5,619 nt of DNA from Candidatus Bathyarchaeota archaeon (lineage in GTDB: Archaea; Thermoproteota; Bathyarchaeia; Bathyarchaeales; Bathycorpusculaceae), in assembly GCA_018396935.1 (NCBI GenBank), contig JAGTRA010000071.1:1-5619 (forward strand), given 5' to 3'. Positions 1 to 5,442 of this stretch are shown piece after piece. A model generated the notes under the pieces. It was given only the letters and a program-made list of their open reading frames with translations. It made no database searches and was not told where the DNA came from. Position 1 is the stretch's first letter, and each line of letters opens with the position of its first letter. The translations under genes and the position numbers were made by a program.

Positions 1-528
1 GAATGTTAGTGCGAAAATAGATATTAAAAGTGCGGTGGTTATTCCTAAACCAAGCCAAAATTCGATTGGTATATTTATGACCATGGTAGGGGTTTCAGCT
101 GAAATTATGCTGGAGTAAAGTTCCGTGTATCCGCTGTAGTAAACTGAACCTACTATCACTATCAAGCTCCCTGTTAGAATTCCGCTGGCTATGCTAAATG
201 CTTGCCATGAACGTTTGTTTCCTTTACTAGCTAAAGTTATGCCCTTTCTACTTATGAAGCCTACAACAAAGCCCTCGATAGCTTTTATCACTAGTGTGGC
301 AGGAGCATAGTGATAATAGCCTAAAAGGAGGTCGGCAAACATAGAGCCCAGGCCTCCAGAAACTCCTCCAATCAATGGGCCAAAGAGGAGCGCAGCTACA
401 TAAATCATGGTTTCTCCGATGTTGAAGTATCCTCTAGTACTTGGAACATAAATTGTGAAGCTTATTGTAGCAATGCAGACTAAAGCTGTGAAAATACATG
501 TAACCGCTATGTCTTTGGCTTTTAACAT
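1..528 (-). CDS. ECF transporter S component (substrate-binding membrane subunit), 3' end outside window
   Basis: My translation from the ATG at 528 stays open for 176 codons to the window edge, so the C-terminus is missing. It is an integral membrane protein. Hydrophobic segments lie near residues 6-28, 40-70, 77-92, 110-132 and 157-176. Residues 34-92 (YFNIGETMIYVAALLFGP, then a Gly-rich stretch, ADLLLGY, and ATLVIKAIEGFVVGF) are the hallmark of the ECF riboflavin-type S-component family (ECF-ribofla_trS1). Such subunits bind a vitamin or its precursor and work with a shared ATPase/EcfT module, which is not seen here. The substrate cannot be read from the sequence: riboflavin, a B6 vitamer, a thiamine precursor and queuosine precursors are all possible. 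The weak ribosome-binding sequence GGGAG lies one base before the ATG, which is very close. The gene starts 47 nt after the threonine-synthase-like gene on the same strand. A perfect palindrome just before the start suggests separate control. Confidence 0.85.
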   Translation of the reverse strand, partial: MLKAKDIAVTCIFTALVCIATISFTIYVPSTRGYFNIGETMIYVAALLFGPLIGGVSGGLGSMFADLLLGYYHYAPATLVIKAIEGFVVGFISRKGITLASKGNKRSWQAFSIASGILTGSLIVIVGSVYYSGYTELYSSIISAETPTMVINIPIEFWLGLGITTALLISIFALTF

Positions 529-540
529 GCTCCCACAAGT

Positions 541-562
541 TAGTATAGTTGTAACTATACTA
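541..562. promoter_or_regulatory. perfect palindrome before the ECF transporter gene, probable operator
   Basis: The arms TAGTATAGTT (541-550) and AACTATACTA (553-562) are perfect reverse complements separated by GT. The site ends 12 nt upstream of the ECF start codon on the minus strand. The two-base centre makes an RNA hairpin less natural than a dimeric protein site on DNA. An A/T-rich TATA-like stretch (AAACTAAAATA on the minus strand, about 561-571) touches its upstream edge, so a bound protein would sit at the transcription start. The regulator is unknown. The neighbouring fused winged-helix protein is the nearest candidate. Confidence 0.6.
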
Positions 563-575
563 TTTTAGTTTATCG

Positions 576-1979
576 CTAAATTAGAATTTTTAGTTCATCA
601 ATAGCTGCTAAAACTCTACGTCCGCGACTTGTAATCTTAAAGAATTTCTTCCCCTTAACCTCATAGCTTGATATTAGCCCCTTATTTGAGAGCTCATTTA
701 AATGCTGGTATATGGCTCCACGGGTCATGGTTCTCCCAAGCTTCTTCCATAAGTCATAACCATAAGTATCTCCTTCACTGAGGATTCTGAGGATTTTCTC
801 TTTCGTGCTAAATTCAAGGCCTATGAGGGTAGCTTTCCTCTTTTTTGTTAAAGCTTGAAGTATATCGGTGGCTTTAAGCCCGCTTCCGGTAATTAAGCAA
901 ACAACGCTACTGTGGCTGTCCACTATACTCTGTTTTATTAGCTTATTTAAAGCAGCAATCGTCGCCGCACTAGCTGGCTCAGAAAAAAGACCCTCAAATC
1001 GAGCAATTTCCTGCTCTGCTTGAATTATTTCTTCATCAGAGACTGAAGTTGCTAATCCTCCGGATTCTTTAATAGCTTTAAGGGCTGCTCTCCCATGGGA
1101 TGGGTTTCTAACCAATATTGCAAGGGCATGAGTAAAGGGTTTTGCTTTCAGGAAGGGGTCGGCTGTATTCTGTATATAAGCATTAACAATCGGGGAGCAA
1201 CCCTCTGCTTGGACGCCTACCATCCTTGGAGTCTCCTTCACCATACCTGCTGCTTGAAGCTCTTTAAAACCCTTCCAAATGGCGTACAGGGTTCCGCCGC
1301 TTCCCATTGGGATAATGAACCAGTCTGGAACGCCAAATTGCTCATAAACCTCATATGCAATAGTCTTGAGGGCTTCTATGGCCAGAGGGTTAAGTTCAGC
1401 TGAACCTTGATACCAACCTGTTTCTTTAGCTATTTCTTCAGCTTTTGCAAGTGAATCGTCTACAATTTCACCATATTCTTCGATTGTAGCATCATAGATT
1501 ATCATTTGAGCAAGCTTTCCTAAATCCACATTTTTAGGGACTAAAATGTGGCATGGAATTCCAAATTTAGCGGAGTAAGCCGCCAGGGATGCGCCTAAAT
1601 TTCCATTAGTAGCGCATACAATCGCCTTTGCACCCAAGTCAAGGGCGTGGGAAACCATTAAAGCGGCGCATCTATCCCTAAAAGAATTCGTTGGGTTACG
1701 GGTTTCGTCTTTAAGGTATAAGTTACTGATACCTAGCTGCTTAGCTAATCTCCTTGCTTTATGAAGGGGAGTCCCACCCTCGCCGAGGGATAGAGTATTT
1801 TTAACTTTCGGGAGCATAGTTTTGTAACGCCAAAAAGAGAAAGGTCCTGTGAATCGACTGCTTCTAAGCCCTTCTACATCTATAACGCATTCTACTGAGC
1901 CGCCGCATAAAGTGCACCTCATACTTTCTATTTGCATCTGGGAAATTGAACCGCATACGAGACATCTTACTGAAAACAT
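576..1979 (-). CDS. threonine-synthase-like protein (catalytic Lys replaced by Arg) fused to a PadR-like winged helix
   Basis: From the ATG at 1979 the product is 467 residues. A zinc-ribbon-like N-terminus has CxxC pairs at C6/C9 and C22/C25. A fold-type II PLP-enzyme domain follows, resembling threonine synthase: EGGTPL (about 67-72), LKDE, NPTNSFRDR (94-102), ATNGNLGAS (123-131), the phosphate-loop-like GSGGT (226-230) and TGSGLK (364-369). Threonine synthases have SFKDR, whose Lys forms the Schiff base with PLP. Here that residue is Arg101, codon AGG at 1679-1677. Residues about 391-467 (ILRILSEGDTYGYDLWKKL, then AIYQHLNELSNKGLI and FFKITSRGRRVL) match a PadR-type winged helix. Ordinary threonine synthase activity is therefore unlikely, and a sensor or regulator role is inferred. 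The frame stays open to a TTG at 2066, but similarity begins near FSVRCLVCG, so ATG 1979 is preferred. A GTG at 1991, possibly leaderless, is an alternative. It lies 58 nt after the small membrane-protein gene and upstream of the ECF gene. Confidence 0.85.
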   Translation of the reverse strand: MFSVRCLVCGSISQMQIESMRCTLCGGSVECVIDVEGLRSSRFTGPFSFWRYKTMLPKVKNTLSLGEGGTPLHKARRLAKQLGISNLYLKDETRNPTNSFRDRCAALMVSHALDLGAKAIVCATNGNLGASLAAYSAKFGIPCHILVPKNVDLGKLAQMIIYDATIEEYGEIVDDSLAKAEEIAKETGWYQGSAELNPLAIEALKTIAYEVYEQFGVPDWFIIPMGSGGTLYAIWKGFKELQAAGMVKETPRMVGVQAEGCSPIVNAYIQNTADPFLKAKPFTHALAILVRNPSHGRAALKAIKESGGLATSVSDEEIIQAEQEIARFEGLFSEPASAATIAALNKLIKQSIVDSHSSVVCLITGSGLKATDILQALTKKRKATLIGLEFSTKEKILRILSEGDTYGYDLWKKLGRTMTRGAIYQHLNELSNKGLISSYEVKGKKFFKITSRGRRVLAAIDELKILI

Positions 1980-2022
1980 GGGTCCATACACTACATAATG
2001 TAAGGAAAATGGACTAAATAAG
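1980..2022 (-). promoter_or_regulatory. candidate promoter and dyad of the threonine-synthase-like gene
   Basis: On the minus strand a weak TATA-like CTTATTTA (2022-2015) lies about 27 nt before the GTG at 1991 and 36 nt before the ATG at 1979. Between the box and the start is a dyad. An inner palindrome TACATAATGTA (1992-2002) is flanked by GTCCAT (1982-1987) and its reverse complement ATGGAC (2009-2014), with centres one base apart. The placement would suit autoregulation or repression. The TATA match is modest and the arms are short, so chance is possible. Confidence 0.35.
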
Positions 2023-2037
2023 TAATTTGAGAAGCTT

Positions 2038-2289
2038 CTAGACTTCAATATCTGGCAGGAAATCAAGAAGCCCTGAAGTGGTAGGAGCTACAAAATTCGT
2101 AGATGTATCATCGATGGATGGAACATTTAAAAGGATGTTTAAAGGCATGCTTAGTTGCGAGTCCCCGTCAAAGATTATCCTAGGACCCGAATTCTTAGGC
2201 TTTTTCAATTCAATTATTGCTGGCAAAAACGTTAGAATGATGAATACTATTATCGCTAACAGTGGAAGCCCAACCTGGGCTGAGCTCAT
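2038..2289 (-). CDS. small single-pass membrane protein, unknown function
   Basis: This is an 83-residue protein with a short polar N-terminus, one strong hydrophobic helix at about residues 7-27 (LPLLAIIVFIILTFLPAII), a basic LKKPK stop-transfer-like stretch, then a polar tail of about 50 residues with no recognised domain. It begins with ATG 12 nt after the glycosyltransferase stop codon, with a GAGA-like weak ribosome-binding sequence between them, so translation as part of the same transcript is likely. The tail would face the cytoplasm by the positive-inside rule. It may be an accessory or assembly subunit of the glycosyltransferase, but only gene position supports this. An opposite-strand ORF of similar length covers the same bases. 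I prefer this one for its operon spacing, ATG start and clear membrane-protein composition. Confidence 0.6.
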   Translation of the reverse strand: MSSAQVGLPLLAIIVFIILTFLPAIIELKKPKNSGPRIIFDGDSQLSMPLNILLNVPSIDDTSTNFVAPTTSGLLDFLPDIEV

Positions 2290-2301
2290 ACAATCTCTAA
2301 A

Positions 2302-3567
2302 TCACATGGAGTTTATATAACCATTATGTTCGGTTTTCTCCCATACGTATTTCGATTTTCCAATAAGCTTAGAGACTATAACGTCCAGAAATGCTTTTGA
2401 GCATATTAGGATATTATAGAAGAAAACTATCACTAAGAGTGGAATTAACCAGCATGCTCTGGAGCGCCCATCAATGTATGCCCCTACCCCAACTTCATAG
2501 AATGGTGCGAAGTTTCCAACAGAACTATACGAGAACAAAATTGGGATTAGCCATAAATTTGTAACCCATTGACCCCATCGTAATAAGCATAGCAATATTC
2601 CAATTAACCATGAAAAGAGAACTAGAACAGGCATGAAGTAAATGTTTAAGAGCAGTAATCCGTCAATCCTTTGGGCAGGAGTCAACTTATCACTTTTCAG
2701 TACCTTTAGAAAATACTTAAAGGCGCATTCCATATGGCCCCTAGCCCAGCGATAGCGCTGTTTCCAGTATGCTCGCCAACCATAAACAGCCTCCTCATAC
2801 GATTCGGCGCTTATGTCATACTTAACTCTGTAGCCAGCCAAGTAGATTCGGAAGGTTATCTCCGTGTCCTCAGCTAAAATGGTTTCGTCCCATCCGCCGA
2901 GAGACTCTAAAAGGCTCCTTTTAATACCCCCCACAGTTCCGCCAAATTGAGTTATTAAGCCAAGTCTCTCACGAGCTTCCTGATCGACAACATAACCACC
3001 TATTCGTTCCAAGGCAATTAGGCGAGTTACAATATTGTATGGTTCATTTAAGACTACAACTCTACCTTGAACTGCTCCAATCGTGGGATCTTTAAACCAT
3101 CTAACAAGTCTCTCGACGATATCCCTTTGAGGATAATAGTCAGCATCAAAACATATCACCACTTCACCTATAGCATGTTTAAGCGCTGCATTTAAAGCAG
3201 AAGGTTTCCCCTTTCCAGCTTCCTTCCCCTCGCGTTTCAGGACAATTATGTAGCTATACAATTTTGAATATTCTCTAACTATCCTTTCTGTTTGATCTGT
3301 AGATCCATCATCGATAACTATAACTTGAAGTTTATCTTTAGGGTATGTAAACTCGGTGATTCTACGTAGAAGTCTACCGATAACCTTATCTTCATTTCTA
3401 GCAGGTATAAGTATAGTAACAGTGGGTGTGTAGTCTGATTTAGAAAGATTTACATCACATTTAGAGCGTTTTAACACGGTTACTGTAAAAATGCAGTGAC
3501 GTAAGAGATATATAACCATCACTAGTGACAGTAAAATGAATAAAAATTCTAGAATCTCAGCGAGCAT
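2302..3567 (-). CDS. processive family-2 membrane glycosyltransferase
   Basis: This 421-residue protein should transfer sugars from a nucleotide-sugar donor at the cytoplasmic face and probably extrudes or elongates a polysaccharide. An N-terminal membrane helix (about 5-25) is followed by a GT-A domain with TVTILIPARNE (49-59), the nucleotide-binding DDG (86-88), GKGKPSALN (118-126), the metal-binding DAD (141-143), the catalytic-base motif AED (232-234, equivalent to TED) and QRYRW (270-274). The last is the Q-x-x-R-W signature of processive synthases such as cellulose, hyaluronan and poly-GlcNAc synthases. Hydrophobic segments near 303-329, 336-352 and 371-396 form a C-terminal membrane bundle. 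There is no PilZ domain. The sugar substrate cannot be deduced. The ATG at 3567 overlaps the upstream small ORF by 19 nt. No ATG, GTG or TTG exists further upstream in this frame before the in-frame stop. Confidence 0.92.
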   Translation of the reverse strand: MLAEILEFLFILLSLVMVIYLLRHCIFTVTVLKRSKCDVNLSKSDYTPTVTILIPARNEDKVIGRLLRRITEFTYPKDKLQVIVIDDGSTDQTERIVREYSKLYSYIIVLKREGKEAGKGKPSALNAALKHAIGEVVICFDADYYPQRDIVERLVRWFKDPTIGAVQGRVVVLNEPYNIVTRLIALERIGGYVVDQEARERLGLITQFGGTVGGIKRSLLESLGGWDETILAEDTEITFRIYLAGYRVKYDISAESYEEAVYGWRAYWKQRYRWARGHMECAFKYFLKVLKSDKLTPAQRIDGLLLLNIYFMPVLVLFSWLIGILLCLLRWGQWVTNLWLIPILFSYSSVGNFAPFYEVGVGAYIDGRSRACWLIPLLVIVFFYNILICSKAFLDVIVSKLIGKSKYVWEKTEHNGYINSM

Positions 3568-3737
3568 TCCGATCCATTTCCACGGCGGTTTCCTCTTGAT
3601 ATAAGCGCTAAACTAAAAGACCAGCAGGAAACGAACCACAGTATATTAAGGAAGGAGTTTAAAAATGTAAGAACTACAATACACGCCTCTCCAAATTGAG
3701 TGAAGTATGCTAGATGATTGATTGCGTAATTTAACAA
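3549..3737 (-). CDS. probable small two-helix membrane protein, start uncertain
   Basis: From a TTG at 3737 the product is 62 residues. The same frame is open back to 3791, just after a TAA, adding 18 codons that read GSLERKIFLLIFGNFLGC. The added part completes a first hydrophobic helix (IFLLIFGNFLGCLLNYAINHLAYF). A second helix (IVVLTFLNSFLNILWFV and onward) and a basic tail (SRGNRRGN) follow. The frame therefore looks coding upstream of the only standard start, and there is no ATG. The gene overlaps the glycosyltransferase start by 19 nt, a sign of translational coupling and of a shared role in envelope polysaccharide synthesis. It could also be the decayed or frameshifted 3' end of a longer membrane protein. 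I do not recognise a family with certainty. Confidence 0.45.
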   Translation of the reverse strand: MLNYAINHLAYFTQFGEACIVVLTFLNSFLNILWFVSCWSFSLALISRGNRRGNGSECSLRF

Positions 3738-3789
3738 ACAGCCCAGAAAGTTACCGAAAATTAGAAGGAAAATTTTTCGCTCTAAAGAA

Positions 3790-3800
3790 CCTTATATGGG
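3790..3800 (-). promoter_or_regulatory. candidate TATA box for the glycosyltransferase operon
   Basis: The minus strand reads CCCATATAAGG here, with ATATAA at 3797-3792. This is a reasonable archaeal TATA element, but no purine-rich BRE precedes it. A start about 25 nt downstream, near 3768, would place the TTG at 3737 about 30 nt into the transcript. It is the only good TATA-like site between the upstream hairpin and the glycosyltransferase operon. Confidence 0.35.
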
Positions 3801-3904
3801 AAATAATGTAGTGATGAAAAGCCCGTTAAAAACAAGAAATATTATAGAAACGCTAAGAAGAGAGTTAAAAGCCTGACGATATGTAATCAAGAATCTTGCT
3901 ACAA
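3801..3904. other. intergenic T-rich stretch, no gene seen
   Basis: The minus strand is pyrimidine-rich with several short T runs (TTTT near 3870, 3833 and 3820). Archaeal termination often uses T-rich tracts, so this may be where transcription from the L34e-cmk operon ends. No tRNA or structured RNA was recognised. The short imperfect palindrome CAAGATTCTTG (minus strand, about 3887-3897) is too weak to interpret. Confidence 0.3.
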
Positions 3905-3958
3905 TTAAAGGCCCCGGTAGAATCTGCCAGTTTGGCAGATTCTACTGCTCTCCTTTAA
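3905..3958 (-). repeat. two-tier inverted repeat / long hairpin downstream of cmk
   Basis: The inner arms are perfect reverse complements of 13 bp: GTAGAATCTGCCA (3917-3929) and TGGCAGATTCTAC (3933-3945), around a 3-nt loop. Outer arms TTAAAGG (3905-3911) and CCTTTAA (3952-3958) pair for a further 7 bp, separated from the inner stem by a small asymmetric internal loop. It starts 46 nt after the cmk stop. No long T run follows on the minus strand, so it is not a classic intrinsic terminator. It may be a 3'-UTR processing or stability structure, a small RNA, or a solo copy of a palindromic element. Confidence 0.6.
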
Positions 3959-4008
3959 ACGTTAAGCACATTATCAATAACACTCTTAATGTCTTTAAAA
4001 TTTTTCAT
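3955..4008 (-). other. 17-codon ORF overlapping the cmk stop (ATGA)
   Basis: The ATG at 4008 overlaps the cmk TGA as ATGA, the classic arrangement for coupled translation, and encodes MKNFKDIKSVIDNVLNV before a TAA at 3957-3955. The same frame continues after the TAA for about 33 more codons, across the hairpin. The peptide matches nothing I know. It may be a leftover start of a lost downstream gene, a short coupled peptide, or chance. Its stop codon lies in the outer arm of the hairpin. Confidence 0.2.
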
Positions 4009-4598
4009 GCTTTATACTTTCTCTTTTCAAAAACCAGCCTATCTAAAACAACACTTAAAATCTGAAAAACTTCATCAGTAGTCAATGGGTCTGTGTCCAA
4101 TATAAAGTGGAATGGACTAAGGTCCTCGCCTAGATTAAATCCATAAAGCTTCTTATATATTGCTTTAGTCTTAGCCTCTTTAATTTTTAATGCCTCTAAA
4201 GCACGCTCAATACTTATTCCATCCCTTTTTGCAACTCTTTCAGCTCTTTTTTCTAGTGAAGCTTCCAACCATATCTTAAATCCGCCCTTAAGAAGCCACG
4301 GCATTGTCCAACTATCAAGTATAACGTTTCCTTCTTTTGCTACTTCCAAAAGTTTTTCATCAACGATCCTATCAAATTCAGGATTTTGCTCTCTCATCTC
4401 GAGAAAAGCGAGGCCTTCGCGGCTTTCCCACCAGCCTCTCTCAAATGGTTTATAGCCCATCTCAAGAGCCAACTGTTTTAAAGCTTCTCCGCCGGAGTAG
4501 TATTTGAGATTGTATTGTTCAGCGATTCGTTTAGCTTGTGTGCTCTTACCACTTCCAGCCATGCCACAAATACATATAACTAGCGGTTCACTGGGCAT
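4005..4598 (-). CDS. cmk: archaeal-type cytidylate kinase, (d)CMP kinase
   Basis: This 197-residue cytoplasmic P-loop kinase phosphorylates CMP or dCMP with ATP for pyrimidine nucleotide synthesis. The Walker A motif GMAGSGKST is at residues 12-20. The NMP-binding part follows (YYSGGEALKQLALEMG, about 34-49). A LID-like basic region KRAERVAKRDG lies near 117-127, and the family C-terminal pattern IYKKLYGFNLGEDLSPFHFILDT spans about 147-169. Length fits the archaeal family. In many archaeal homologues the central motif resembles EGR followed by a hydrophobic stretch; here it is ILDSWTMPWLL, so the monophosphate pocket may differ. The ATG at 4598 is preceded by GAGGT, which overlaps the L34e stop, and the gap is 10 nt, so translation is probably coupled. 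Position after L34e is the conserved archaeal arrangement. Confidence 0.87.
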   Translation of the reverse strand: MPSEPLVICICGMAGSGKSTQAKRIAEQYNLKYYSGGEALKQLALEMGYKPFERGWWESREGLAFLEMREQNPEFDRIVDEKLLEVAKEGNVILDSWTMPWLLKGGFKIWLEASLEKRAERVAKRDGISIERALEALKIKEAKTKAIYKKLYGFNLGEDLSPFHFILDTDPLTTDEVFQILSVVLDRLVFEKRKYKA

Positions 4599-4608
4599 TT
4601 ACCGAACC

Positions 4609-4887
4609 TCATGAACTGCTTGATACCCTAACGGCTTCCTTAAGACCTTTCTTTAGACATTCTGAACACAGGCTGCCTCCATAGATCCTAGAAACTCTTC
4701 TCCTAGATTTATTCAGTTTACTTATTTCTGATGGATTTAGTCTTGAAAATCCACTCAATGGTTTATTGCAGATTCTACATTTAGCTGGTGCTGGTATTTC
4801 ACTTTTATAATGAATTGTTGTTTTTCCTCCAGGTAAAGCCTTATAGACACGTTTTCTGCTCCGAGTACGTAAAGCTGGCCTAGGCAT
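4609..4887 (-). CDS. rpl34e: large ribosomal subunit protein L34e (eL34)
   Basis: This 92-residue, very basic protein of the archaeal/eukaryotic large ribosomal subunit has no bacterial homologue. The N-terminus MPRPALRTRSRKRVYKALPGG is typical of L34e, followed by TTIHYKSEIPAPAKC. A zinc-ribbon is formed by C37/C40 (CRIC) and C74/C77 (CSEC), with the usual GGSLCSECLKKGL ending. The ATG at 4887 lies 6 nt after the DUF106 gene stop. A GGAG overlapping the end of that gene acts as the ribosome-binding site. It lies between an EMC3-like gene and cmk, as in many archaea. Confidence 0.96.
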   Translation of the reverse strand: MPRPALRTRSRKRVYKALPGGKTTIHYKSEIPAPAKCRICNKPLSGFSRLNPSEISKLNKSRRRVSRIYGGSLCSECLKKGLKEAVRVSSSS

Positions 4888-4893
4888 ACAGCA

Positions 4894-5355
4894 TCACTCC
4901 ACACTTGTTATTCCAAACAACTGGGAGAATATCCTGCCGAAGAGTAAGGCGCATAACGGGTACCACCAGTATAGTGGGGAAATAGCTCCAATAGGGGGTA
5001 TAGAAAGCCTATATCCAAAACCAGGCAGGAAAACCATGTCCACAGCACCATACATTCTTCCAAGGAATTGCCACACAATTAGGAGGGGTATAAACATTAA
5101 GAGGGAAACTTTAATTGATTGTAAACTCATTTTAGAACTCAATTGAAGAATGTACTGTTGTTTCTTCATAAGCTTCTCTATCTGTTTCTTATCACCGGCT
5201 TTTTGTGCTCTACGTAATTGAGCATTCCATTCCATTATCTCTCTCCTCCAGGCACGATACTGCTCAGGATTAATCATTAAACGGTTGATAAGCGTCACCG
5301 CAAAGGTAATCGATGCAGCTATACCCATTACGATTAACGCCGGCAACACATCCAT
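4894..5355 (-). CDS. EMC3/TMCO1-family membrane protein (DUF106), Oxa1-superfamily insertase-like
   Basis: This 153-residue integral membrane protein belongs to the archaeal DUF106/COG1422 family, homologous to eukaryotic EMC3 and TMCO1 and distantly to YidC/Oxa1. It probably helps insert membrane proteins near the SecY channel. An N-terminal helix (about 4-24) is followed by a cytoplasmic, charged, coiled-coil-like hairpin at 30-75 (YRAWRREIMEWNAQLRRAQ, then DKKQIEKLMKKQQYIL), an M-rich KMSLQSIK segment, a second helix (82-97) and a C-terminal helix (about 128-150). The ATG at 5355 has GGTGG 7 nt upstream (5367-5363), which supports this start. The gene follows secY directly, so adk, often placed between them in archaea, is missing. 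Confidence 0.92.
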   Translation of the reverse strand: MDVLPALIVMGIAASITFAVTLINRLMINPEQYRAWRREIMEWNAQLRRAQKAGDKKQIEKLMKKQQYILQLSSKMSLQSIKVSLLMFIPLLIVWQFLGRMYGAVDMVFLPGFGYRLSIPPIGAISPLYWWYPLCALLFGRIFSQLFGITSVE

Positions 5356-5442
5356 GATAAATCCACCTTATTGAGCTTAAGGGAAAGGATTTATTCAAAT
5401 TTTTAACACTTTCGCCGAAACATTAATGATTTCTAGCTAGAT
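5356..5442 (-). promoter_or_regulatory. secY-DUF106 spacer with candidate promoter
   Basis: The 87-nt gap contains on the minus strand a TATA-like TTAAAAATTT (5406-5397), preceded by purine-rich CGAAAG that could be a BRE. A second A/T-rich site, GAATAAAT, is at 5396-5389. The first would start transcription near 5377, leaving a short leader that still includes the GGTGG ribosome-binding site. An internal promoter for the DUF106-L34e-cmk operon is plausible but unproven. Confidence 0.35.

Noticed and set aside
1095..1403. 102-codon plus-strand ORF
   Set aside because: It lies entirely antisense inside the threonine-synthase-like gene, whose protein motifs are clear. Its translation has no recognisable domain.
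1980..2066. 29-residue N-terminal extension of the threonine-synthase-like protein from a TTG
   Set aside because: It would overlap the preceding gene, has no family similarity, and would place the candidate promoter and dyad inside the coding region. ATG 1979 or GTG 1991 fits better.
2078..2320. 80-codon plus-strand ORF
   Set aside because: It is antisense to the small single-pass membrane protein and runs into the end of the glycosyltransferase gene. No plus-strand operon context and no domain.
3905..3958. Hairpin as tRNA, H/ACA guide RNA or intrinsic terminator
   Set aside because: There is no cloverleaf or T-loop, the internal loop is too small and no ANA tail follows for H/ACA, and no U-run follows on the transcribed strand.
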